Source: an uncultured Alistipes sp. (GTDB lineage: Bacteria; Bacteroidota; Bacteroidia; Bacteroidales; Rikenellaceae). From it: a stretch of DNA of 5,284 nt. The notes under the pieces were generated by a model that saw only the letters and a program-made list of their open reading frames with translations, did not search any database and was not told where the DNA came from. How positions within the stretch are numbered: position 1 is the first letter of the stretch; every line of letters begins with the position of its first letter. Positions 1 through 5,284 of this stretch are shown here, piece by piece. Location of the stretch: NCBI GenBank assembly GCA_937911745.1, contig CALDPX010000027.1, forward strand, positions 1-5,284, given 5' to 3'. Made by a program: the position numbers and the translations under genes.

Positions 1-10
1 TAGGTTTTAC

Positions 11-43
11 TTTGGCAAAGATAGTGATTTTGTCATACATTTG
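11..43 (+). promoter_or_regulatory. Possible rightward promoter, -33 TTTG and -7 TACATTTG
   Basis: TTTG at 11-14 and TACATTTG at 36-43 match the Bacteroidota -33 and -7 elements, separated by 21 bases, which is at the long end of the usual spacing. Transcription would start near base 50 and run toward the hairpin at 184-219. No open reading frame of note lies between, so the product would be a leader or non-coding RNA. The region is AT-rich, so chance matches are likely and confidence is modest. Confidence 0.3.
16..23 (-). promoter_or_regulatory. Leftward Bacteroidota-type -7 promoter box
   Basis: Read on the minus strand this is TATCTTTG followed by CC, an exact match to the Bacteroidota -7 consensus TAnnTTTG. 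It points out of the window to the left, so a gene transcribed leftward probably starts just beyond base 1. The upstream -33 element is poor: only TTA-like triplets occur at the expected 19-21 base spacing, and no clean TTG. The box overlaps a short inverted repeat, CTTTG-G-CAAAG (10-20). The -7 match is seen directly; its function is inferred. Confidence 0.45.
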
Positions 44-124
44 TAATACCATCGCAAAATTTTCTCAAATTTTTATTTACATCTATTTTCACAAGATACA
101 CATAAACTATTGATATATAAGTCT

Positions 125-160
125 ATTAAAATTAAAGTAGATTAAATTTGATTAAAATTT
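125..160 (+). repeat. Three AT-rich iteron-like units
   Basis: ATTAAAATT occurs at 125-133 and again inside GATTAAAATTT at 150-160. A near copy lacking one A, GATTAAATTT, lies at 140-149 directly against the last unit. The units are short and drawn from very AT-rich DNA, so chance or simple slippage is possible. They could be protein-binding iterons or an UP-like promoter element, but nothing else in the sequence supports a specific role. Confidence 0.35.
143..150 (+). promoter_or_regulatory. Possible -7 box TAAATTTG before the hairpin
   Basis: TAAATTTG is an exact TAnnTTTG match on the plus strand. A transcript from it would begin near base 157 and could end at the hairpin at 184-219, giving an RNA of about 60-65 nt. 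No TTG lies at the normal -33 distance; the nearest upstream, at 110-112, is about 30 bases away. It also lies within the AT-rich iteron-like units, so the match may be accidental. Confidence 0.25.
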
Positions 161-183
161 ATAGCGTTCGCTTCGGACCTCAC

Positions 184-219
184 AAAAACAGCGTTAGAAA
201 CACTTCTGACGCTGTTTTT
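184..219 (+). terminator. Strong rho-independent terminator-like hairpin without an upstream gene
   Basis: Bases 184-199 pair with 204-219 to give a 16-bp stem with a single U-G wobble (195 with 208) and a 4-nt loop, ACAC. The plus-strand 3' side runs into TTTTTCTTTTGTTTTG, a good U-rich tail. On the minus strand the tail is shorter (TTTTT then GTGAGG), so rightward termination is favoured. No protein gene precedes it in the 183 bases to its left, and the operon starts 156 bases after it. It could end a small RNA, insulate the operon, act as an attenuator in a long leader, or be left from a displaced gene. Confidence 0.75.
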
Positions 220-226
220 CTTTTGT

Positions 227-248
227 TTTGTACGGCATTTGTACGGCA
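227..248 (+). repeat. Perfect tandem 11-bp repeat TTTGTACGGCA x2
   Basis: TTTGTACGGCA at 227-237 is followed with no gap by an identical copy at 238-248. It is GC-richer than the DNA around it and sits just after the T-tract of the hairpin at 184-219. A head-to-tail repeat of about one helical turn fits a protein that binds side by side on one face of the DNA, such as a recombinase arm-type site or a regulator operator. Neither role can be shown from this window alone. Confidence 0.7.
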
Positions 249-320
249 ACGGTCATATAGATGTAATATCACAAATAAATGTAACTATATTATCTCTAAT
301 AGTATCCCCTAACTCATAGA

Positions 321-349
321 TTGGAACTTGTTGTTTGGTATAGGGTTTG
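321..349 (+). promoter_or_regulatory. Candidate operon promoter
   Basis: TTG at 321-323 and TAGGGTTTG at 341-349 resemble the Bacteroidota -33 and -7 elements. The -7 box has three bases instead of two between TA and TTTG. The distance from TTG to the TTTG is 22 bases, close to the 23-25 expected. Transcription would start near 355, leaving a leader of about 20 nt before the ATG at 375. This is the best-placed candidate between the hairpin and the first gene, but it is not a perfect match. Confidence 0.3.
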
Positions 350-374
350 TTTTCATAATAGCAAAACAGATTCT

Positions 375-1784
375 ATGTCAAAATACTTTATTTCTATATT
401 AGCATTTTGCTCTCCACTCTACATATCGGCACAAACAACCGAGAAAAACTTTTCGCTGGAAGAGGTTTTAATTATGGCGCGCGAGCGAAACCTTTCGCTT
501 GTTATTGCCCGCGAAGGAATTACTACGGCTAATGCAGAGAGGCAGGAATTAAATTCACTGTGGTATCCTACACTTGCCGTTACAGGTGAATACGCTCACA
601 GCTTTACCGAAATAGCTGCCGTCACAACCGTAGGCAAGATTGGTAACGAACTTCTTGACAACATTGCACCAGCCTTGAGTGGCAATCCTGTCATTGAAGA
701 TGTGTTGAATGGTATCGGCAAGAGTCAGCTTCGCATTCCGATAATGCCTCGCAATACTGCCGAGGTGGGTGCAGAGTTGGCTTGGATAGTATTTAGTGGT
801 GGTCGCAGGATTGCGGCTTCACGTATTGCCGATAGGGTACTTTCGGTAGCAAACGAACAATATAACGCTACCGAGAATGGAGTTATACTTGCCGTTGCTG
901 AGGCTTATTGGAGATTGGCTCTTGCACGACAACTTACGGATGTAAGACGTAGTGCTCTTGCACTTCATAGCGAGCACTTGCGTCAGGCTCGAAGACTTGA
1001 AGAGGAGGGCATGATAAACCATGCAGAAAGGCTTGTCGCTGAGGTTGCCTGTAAGCAGAGCTCTACACTCCTTGCATCTGCCGAGAGTGAACAGATAGTA
1101 GCGGTAAAGGCTCTTGCCACGCTACTTGTTACAGACTCCTTGACTATTATCCCTACTACTGCCCTCTCCGTCCCCCATACAATTCCTGCCAAGGAGGAAT
1201 TTTTTGCACTTATTTCGGAAGCACCTACAATAAATATGCTAAAGAGTGGAGAGGAGATAGCTTCGCTTACACTTCGCGCCGAGCGCAGTCGCTATCTGCC
1301 GACCATATCTTTTATTGGACACCAGAAATTGTGGTCTTCGGGACTCGATAAAAATATATTTCCACGTACTATAGTGGGTGTCGGACTATCGTGGACACTC
1401 TTTGATGGACTCTCACGAGAGGGAGCTGTTGCGCGTTCAAAATCATCTCTTCGCACCGCAGAGACCTCTCGCCAAAAGACTCTCCAAGAGCTATATACCA
1501 CCATAGACAAATGTTATGCTATTCTCACTACATCATTAAGTGAGTATGAGGCGCAACAGACAACTCTTGCGCTCGCAGAGGAGCTCCATAGGACACAGTT
1601 GAGAGCATTTGCGGAGGGTATGGCAACCTCTACGGATGTCGTTGATGCTACTCAAAGACTCTCGGAGGTTCAACTTGCACAAATCGAAACATTATATACG
1701 ATCGACACTTCGCTCGCCACACTACTTACGTTGGTTGGTAGGGCCGATAGTTTAACAACCTATTTTACGCCCCGCAAATTATGA
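375..1784 (+). CDS. TolC-family outer membrane efflux protein
   Basis: This 469-residue protein is the outer-membrane duct of a tripartite exporter, expected to trimerise into a beta-barrel with a long periplasmic helical tunnel. Residues 1-19 (MSKYFISILAFCSPLYISA) look like a Sec signal peptide cleaved before Gln20. The two structural repeats of the OEP family are visible. In each, a beta strand opens with a Tyr-Leu/Pro-type motif (WYPTLAVTGEY at 63-73, RYLPTISF at 306-313) and ends at a strand with an F-x-G turn (AWIVFSGGR at 136-144, SWTLFDGL at 339-346), followed by long Ala/Glu/Arg/Leu-rich helices. FAEGMATSTDVVDA at 412-425 is the usual conserved helix turn of the second repeat. Length is normal for the family. 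The frame also stays open back to a TTG at 321, but those 18 extra residues would bury the signal peptide, so ATG 375 is preferred. No strong Shine-Dalgarno site is seen. Cys12 is not in a convincing lipobox. Its stop overlaps the adaptor start by 4 bp. Confidence 0.93.
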   Translation: MSKYFISILAFCSPLYISAQTTEKNFSLEEVLIMARERNLSLVIAREGITTANAERQELNSLWYPTLAVTGEYAHSFTEIAAVTTVGKIGNELLDNIAPALSGNPVIEDVLNGIGKSQLRIPIMPRNTAEVGAELAWIVFSGGRRIAASRIADRVLSVANEQYNATENGVILAVAEAYWRLALARQLTDVRRSALALHSEHLRQARRLEEEGMINHAERLVAEVACKQSSTLLASAESEQIVAVKALATLLVTDSLTIIPTTALSVPHTIPAKEEFFALISEAPTINMLKSGEEIASLTLRAERSRYLPTISFIGHQKLWSSGLDKNIFPRTIVGVGLSWTLFDGLSREGAVARSKSSLRTAETSRQKTLQELYTTIDKCYAILTTSLSEYEAQQTTLALAEELHRTQLRAFAEGMATSTDVVDATQRLSEVQLAQIETLYTIDTSLATLLTLVGRADSLTTYFTPRKL

Positions 1785-2773
1785 AACAGAGATCACTTTA
1801 CATCGCTTTTTTAGTCATCGTATTGGCTATCGCCATAATCTCTATAATCGGTATCCTTACCGCTCGCCGAACCACTCCACCTCTGCAAGGTACTATTGAG
1901 GCTTCCGAAGTACGTGTCTCGGGGAAACTTGCAGGTCGAGTATCTGAAATATATGTGCGCAAAGGCGATTGGGTCTCGCGTGGCGACACCCTTATAGCCA
2001 TACATTCACCTGAAGCTGAGGCTCTCCATTCGCAGGCTGTTGCACTCGAAAAGGCTGCACTCGCACAGAGCAATAAGGTTGATGAAGGAGCACGTATCGA
2101 GGTGATTGCCTCAGCGAAGCAACTTTGGCAGGGTGCTAAAGCTCAACGGAACCTTGCCGAGAATACATATCGAAGAGTGCTGCGCCTATGGCAGGATAGT
2201 GTTGTATCACTTCAACGCAAAGAGGAGGCTGAGGCTCTATATCTCTCTGCCAAAGCATCCGAGAGTGCCGCTTATGAGCAATATCTTCTTGCTCGCAAGG
2301 GGGCGCAAAAACAGGATAAAGAGAGTGCCCGTTATATGGCCGATGCGGCAGCAAGTGGTGTTAATGAGGTAGAGGCCGCACTGCACGATGCACACCTTAC
2401 ATCGCCCGCCGAAGGTATTGTTTCAGAGATATATCCGACCGATGGCGAGTTAGTGGGCGTTGGGACACCATTGCTTTCGATTGTAGAACTCAATGAGCCA
2501 TACGCTGTTTTTAATGTTCGCGAAGATATGATGCCCCATTTCTGGCTCGGACGTATCATATATGGTGATGTTCCGGCTATTGCCACCGAAAATATTGAAT
2601 GGGAAGTATTCTATATCGCACCGTTGGGCGACTATGCTACTTGGCGCACCTCACACCTTGCAGAAGGTTACGATATGCGTACTTTTGAGATTCACGCACG
2701 CCCTGTTAAGCATATAGAAAGGCTTTATCCGGGCATGAGTGTTTTAGTAACAATGGATAATATTGAACGATGA
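1781..2773 (+). CDS. HlyD/YbhG-type periplasmic adaptor (membrane fusion protein)
   Basis: This 330-residue protein would link the inner-membrane permeases to the TolC-like duct. Residues 6-27 form a single N-terminal membrane anchor with few charges before it. The first lipoyl-like half-motif lies at about 40-76, with VSGKLAGRVSEIYVRKGDWV and then GDTLIAIHSPE. An Ala/Glu/Gln/Lys-rich stretch at about 78-205 fits a coiled-coil hairpin. The second lipoyl half follows at 206-236 (LTSPAEGIVSEIYPTDGELV), then a beta-barrel region and a closing PGMSVLVTMD at 317-326. The order and length match the family closely. The ATG lies inside ATGA shared with the stop of the upstream gene, which points to translational coupling. 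The genes on either side, a duct and two ABC-2 permeases, make a drug or toxin export role likely, but the substrate is unknown. The short anchor and ABC-2 partners favour the YbhG/YhiI type over the EmrA type. Confidence 0.93.
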   Translation: MKQRSLYIAFLVIVLAIAIISIIGILTARRTTPPLQGTIEASEVRVSGKLAGRVSEIYVRKGDWVSRGDTLIAIHSPEAEALHSQAVALEKAALAQSNKVDEGARIEVIASAKQLWQGAKAQRNLAENTYRRVLRLWQDSVVSLQRKEEAEALYLSAKASESAAYEQYLLARKGAQKQDKESARYMADAAASGVNEVEAALHDAHLTSPAEGIVSEIYPTDGELVGVGTPLLSIVELNEPYAVFNVREDMMPHFWLGRIIYGDVPAIATENIEWEVFYIAPLGDYATWRTSHLAEGYDMRTFEIHARPVKHIERLYPGMSVLVTMDNIER

Positions 2774-3939
2774 GTGTCTTTTGGAGAGTCGTATGGCGTG
2801 AGGTAGGTATCATCTCCCATCGTCCACTGCTATGGATTGCCACCATAGGCGTACCGCTATTTTCAGCACTCTTTATGACCACGATTTTTGGTAATGGTGC
2901 AATACAGGAGATACCCATAGGGGTTGTTGATGACAGCTTTACGGCTATTTCACGAGATATAGTTCGCACTATAGACTCCTCGCCTACCATCAATATCACA
3001 CATCGCTACACCTCCTCATCTGAGGCTCTCGCTGCGGTTCGGAATAGAGAAATTTATGGTTATGTTGTTTTGCCACACGACCTAACACGCAATATGGTGT
3101 GCGGCACACGTTCGACAATTCCATATTACTATCACTATGCCTTTATGAGCATTGGGGCACAGGTCGAGTCTACACTTCGTACGCTACTCACTATGGCGAG
3201 CCTCGACCCTATAATAGTTACAGCAAATGAAATGGGGGTATCGGAGAGACAAATAATGGCATTTCTGGAGCCGCTTAACAGCGATATCCACCCTCTGGGT
3301 AACGCTTCGCTCAACTATCGCACCTATCTCGCCGAGCCGTTCTTCTTCATTATGTTTCAAATTATTATACTCATAACAACGGTTTATGTCCTCGGCAGCG
3401 AGAAGAGCCACAGCAAGGAGTGGCTTGCGACGGCCAACAGCAATATTTTCACCGCCCTTGCAGGCAAATTATTACCTTACGCTTTCGCTTTTATAGCAAG
3501 CGGCATAGCGGCACTATATGTAATGTATGGTATCAAAGGTCTCGCTCCCTTAGAACTGTATGGCTCTCTATGGGGATTAGTGGCAGCAATGTTGGGATTG
3601 GTTGTAGCAAGTATTTCTCTTGCGCTATTTACCTACTCGCTATTCCCTAATATGACCATTGTTCTCAGTGCAGTATCTATGATTGGCTCGCTGGGAGCAA
3701 CACTTTCGGGTATAACCTTTCCGATTGCTTCGATGCACCCTATTTTTCACTATGTCGCGCTAATACTCCCTATAAGGCACTTCACGCTTATAGTGCAAAA
3801 TCAACTCTACACTGAAGGGAGCTATGGGGTCGTATGGTTGCACGCAGCTATACTTGGAGCATATTGCCTACTACCACTTCTGACAGCCTCGCATCTGCAT
3901 AAAAGTATAATATCAGGAAACTATGAAAAAATCGAATAA
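2770..3939 (+). CDS. ABC-2 type permease, YhhJ/YbhR-like, first of pair
   Basis: This 389-residue inner-membrane protein is one half of the presumed export core. The layout is typical of the ABC2_membrane_3 type: one membrane segment at about 20-40, a large extracytoplasmic domain at about 45-185 starting with IPIGVVDDS and containing GYVVLPHDLTRNM (97-109), then five membrane segments at about 188-209, 232-254, 266-292, 294-318 and 354-376. The cytoplasmic stretch EKSHSKEWLATANSN (211-225) followed by GKLLPY (232-237) corresponds to the EK-x-EWL region of the family, where ABC-2 permeases contact an ATPase. SGITFPIASMHPIFHY (313-328) and LPIRHFTLI (333-341) match the conserved re-entrant region before the last helix. 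The start codon overlaps the adaptor stop in ATGA. The 3' end overlaps the second permease by 17 bp. No ATPase gene is adjacent. Confidence 0.92.
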   Translation: MSVFWRVVWREVGIISHRPLLWIATIGVPLFSALFMTTIFGNGAIQEIPIGVVDDSFTAISRDIVRTIDSSPTINITHRYTSSSEALAAVRNREIYGYVVLPHDLTRNMVCGTRSTIPYYYHYAFMSIGAQVESTLRTLLTMASLDPIIVTANEMGVSERQIMAFLEPLNSDIHPLGNASLNYRTYLAEPFFFIMFQIIILITTVYVLGSEKSHSKEWLATANSNIFTALAGKLLPYAFAFIASGIAALYVMYGIKGLAPLELYGSLWGLVAAMLGLVVASISLALFTYSLFPNMTIVLSAVSMIGSLGATLSGITFPIASMHPIFHYVALILPIRHFTLIVQNQLYTEGSYGVVWLHAAILGAYCLLPLLTASHLHKSIISGNYEKIE

Positions 3940-5089
3940 CGCCCTACGACTATTCTCCATAGCCTTCTACAAGGAGCTGTGGAACGTTGCTACCTCACTA
4001 TCGTCAATGATACTTATTGTTGGTGGTATGGTGGCTTATGGGTTACTCTATAATCTACTTTATCAACCAAATATAGTCCGCGAAGCTCCGATTGTGGTGG
4101 TGGACAACTCTCACACGCATCTATCACGCCATCTTATAAGCCTTGTAGATGCTTCACCTAATGCCGAGATTGTGGCAGTAGCTGCCGACATCAGCGAAGC
4201 TCGTTCTGTACTCAGCCGAGGAGAAGCGGAGGCTATTCTCTATTTACCGCACGATATGGATAAACGCATCGGCAGGGGAGAGCAGTCATTATTTGTAATA
4301 CTCTCTACTACTGCCACTTTTCTCTACTATGAGGCTACTGTAGGAGCTATTGAAGATGCAATGCTAGCTCTCGATGAAGATATAAGAGGGGATATGCTTT
4401 GGATACTTCCCGCACCCCTCGCAGTGGCTCTCGATGGGCACGCAACAACCGAAGTTGTTGGTAATGCACTCTTCAACCCTACCAAAGGATATGCCGACTA
4501 TCTTGTTCCCGCAGTTTTTATGGTTATTATATTTCAGACGATGGTTATGATTGTAAGTATGAATAGCGCAGGGCGTAAAGCAAAGAGAATAACACCGATG
4601 AGGGGCAGAACGATAGGCTTTGGTGGGCGTGTGGTCATTACCCTCGCAAGGAGCGCAACCTATTGTACTATTTATGGTGCGTTGTCACTCTTTCTTATAG
4701 GGTGGCTACCTCGTATATTTCATTTGCCACACCTTGCTTCGGTATGGGAGTTGGTGGCAATGATGTTTCCATTTCTGCTTGCGACCTCGCTCTTTGGGCA
4801 GGCTTTCGGACGGCTGTTTAATGACCGTGAGGCACCACTTGTGCTCATTACATTCTTTTCCGTAGGTCTTATTTTTATTTCGGGCATATCATACCCGTTG
4901 CAACTACTGCCTATGGGGTGGCAAGCGGTGCATTACCTCTTTCCGATAGCTCCCGCCATTCTTGCATTTGTAGAGCTCGGATCTATGGGCTCTTCGCTTG
5001 CCGATATTACGCCACAACTCAGTGTTATGTGGTTGCAAGTGGGAGGTTATCTTATTTTGGCAACACTCATTCCACACGATTTTCGATGA
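3923..5089 (+). CDS. ABC-2 type permease, YhhJ/YbhS-like, second of pair
   Basis: This 388-residue protein is a paralogue of the permease just before it, with the same six-segment plan: membrane segments at about 25-47, 191-213, 236-262, 275-297, 303-325 and 365-383, and an extracytoplasmic domain at about 50-190. The domains align by eye: APIVVVDNSHTHLSRHL (55-71) with IPIGVVDDSFTAISRDI of the partner, and AILYLPHDMDKRI (104-116) with the GYVVLPHDL stretch. SGISYPLQLLPMGW (320-333) and LFPIAPAILAF (339-349) match the conserved region before the last helix. The two proteins probably form a heterodimer. The cytoplasmic stretch NSAGRKAKRITPMRG (214-228) lacks the acidic EK-type motif seen in the partner, so the two halves may not contact an ATPase in the same way. 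AGGAAA at 3915-3920, just before the ATG at 3923, could serve as a ribosome binding site inside the preceding gene. It is the last gene of the operon; a hairpin follows 33 bases later. Confidence 0.92.
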   Translation: MKKSNNALRLFSIAFYKELWNVATSLSSMILIVGGMVAYGLLYNLLYQPNIVREAPIVVVDNSHTHLSRHLISLVDASPNAEIVAVAADISEARSVLSRGEAEAILYLPHDMDKRIGRGEQSLFVILSTTATFLYYEATVGAIEDAMLALDEDIRGDMLWILPAPLAVALDGHATTEVVGNALFNPTKGYADYLVPAVFMVIIFQTMVMIVSMNSAGRKAKRITPMRGRTIGFGGRVVITLARSATYCTIYGALSLFLIGWLPRIFHLPHLASVWELVAMMFPFLLATSLFGQAFGRLFNDREAPLVLITFFSVGLIFISGISYPLQLLPMGWQAVHYLFPIAPAILAFVELGSMGSSLADITPQLSVMWLQVGGYLILATLIPHDFR

Positions 5090-5122
5090 AATCTATTCCC
5101 TATATGGTCCAATAATAAAAAG

Positions 5123-5155
5123 AGCCTATCTAACAAGAGCATTGTTGGATAGGCT
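5123..5155. terminator. Bidirectional rho-independent terminator between convergent genes
   Basis: AGCCTATCTAACAA (5123-5136) pairs with TTGTTGGATAGGCT (5142-5155) to give a 14-bp stem with one U-G wobble (5131 with 5146) and a 5-nt loop, GAGCA. Weaker A-U and G-U pairs extend it by about three more. On the plus strand it is followed by only TTT then GGGG. On the minus strand the tail is CTTTTTATTATT, a better U-tract. It would end the four-gene operon coming from the left and, more efficiently, the leftward permease gene coming from the right. Confidence 0.85.
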
Positions 5156-5192
5156 TTTGGGGATGACCTCTATTTATAGATATAGTGAATAA

Positions 5193-5284
5193 TTAATTAC
5201 TCTTCACCACATCTGCGGGATTCTCGGTAGCAGCCTTCCACGAGCGGAGGGTTACAAGACCGACCGTTACGGCGAGGACAACGA
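5193..5284 (-). CDS. FtsX/MacB-type ABC permease, C-terminal end only
   Basis: On the minus strand, 29 codons read in from the right edge and stop at TAA (5195-5193). The peptide has a short hydrophobic stretch, VVLAVTVGLVTL, which would be the end of the last membrane helix, followed by RSWKAATENPADVVKSN. The pattern of a helix followed by R-x-W-K/R-A-A-x-x-N-P-x-x-x-x-K/R and then the stop is the standard C-terminus of FtsX-like permeases, the MacB-type family common in Bacteroidota. The N-terminal part is outside the window, so its exact subfamily and partner ATPase cannot be judged. It converges on the efflux operon and shares its terminator, so it is a separate transcription unit. The reading frame was worked out by hand from the bases. 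Confidence 0.8.
   Translation of the reverse strand, partial: VVLAVTVGLVTLRSWKAATENPADVVKSN

Noticed and set aside
161..183. GC-richer stretch GCGTTCGCTTCGGACC as the 3' end of a tRNA or tmRNA
   Set aside because: No T-arm GTTCGA-type motif with matching stem, no acceptor stem partner and no CCA end could be found.
255..290. Inverted repeat ATATAG ... CTATAT with direct ATGTAA copies inside (261-266, 279-284), as a TetR-type operator
   Set aside because: The arms are only 6 bp, the gap is 24 bp, and the DNA is very AT-rich. No regulator gene is in the window to link it to.
1..374. CRISPR array or insertion sequence end in the leader region
   Set aside because: The repeats are too few and too short, no spacers are present, and no transposase or terminal inverted repeats are seen.
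375..440. TolC-like protein as a lipoprotein through Cys12
   Set aside because: LAFC lacks the small residue before Cys, and the signal before it would be only 11 residues. Cleavage after ISA at residue 19 fits better.
819..3411. Minus-strand open frames inside the efflux genes (for example 819-1022, 1798-2073, 2332-2586, 2706-2999, 3184-3411)
   Set aside because: They lie antisense to clearly conserved proteins and show no recognisable domains or plausible starts.
4918..5192. Short plus-strand frames overlapping the end of the second permease and the terminator
   Set aside because: Their composition is that of an out-of-frame reading of the permease, and one runs through the terminator hairpin.

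Overview
The window reads as a chromosomal segment of a Bacteroidota bacterium, most likely order Bacteroidales. The evidence is TAnnTTTG-type -7 promoter elements in the intergenic DNA, little use of Shine-Dalgarno sites, very AT-rich intergenic DNA beside moderate-GC genes, and protein types common in that group. The genus cannot be fixed from the sequence alone.

Layout. Bases 1-374 are a long non-coding, AT-rich region. It holds a leftward -7 box (16-23), possible rightward promoter boxes (11-43 and 143-150), three AT-rich iteron-like units (125-160), a strong terminator-like hairpin (184-219) with no protein gene before it, and a perfect head-to-tail 11-bp repeat (227-248). Bases 375-5089 are one tightly packed rightward operon of four genes: a TolC-type outer-membrane efflux protein, an HlyD/YbhG-type periplasmic adaptor, and two paralogous ABC-2 type inner-membrane permeases of the YhhJ/YbhR/YbhS type. 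Start and stop codons overlap at every junction (4, 4 and 17 bp). Bases 5090-5192 carry a hairpin that can end transcription from both sides. Bases 5193-5284 are the last 29 codons of a leftward gene, recognisable as the C-terminus of an FtsX/MacB-type permease.

How the genes fit together. The four operon products make a complete envelope-spanning export route: the two permeases would form a heterodimeric inner-membrane core, the adaptor would bridge the periplasm, and the TolC-like protein would be the outer-membrane duct. The substrate cannot be read from sequence; small hydrophobic or toxic compounds are the usual guess for this family. No nucleotide-binding ATPase subunit lies in the window, and the operon appears closed at both ends. 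The ATPase is therefore either encoded elsewhere or not needed.

I see no wholly new system. The points most worth a second look are the orphan hairpin with a possible small RNA, the tandem 11-bp repeat that may be a recombinase-site relic, and the missing ATPase.
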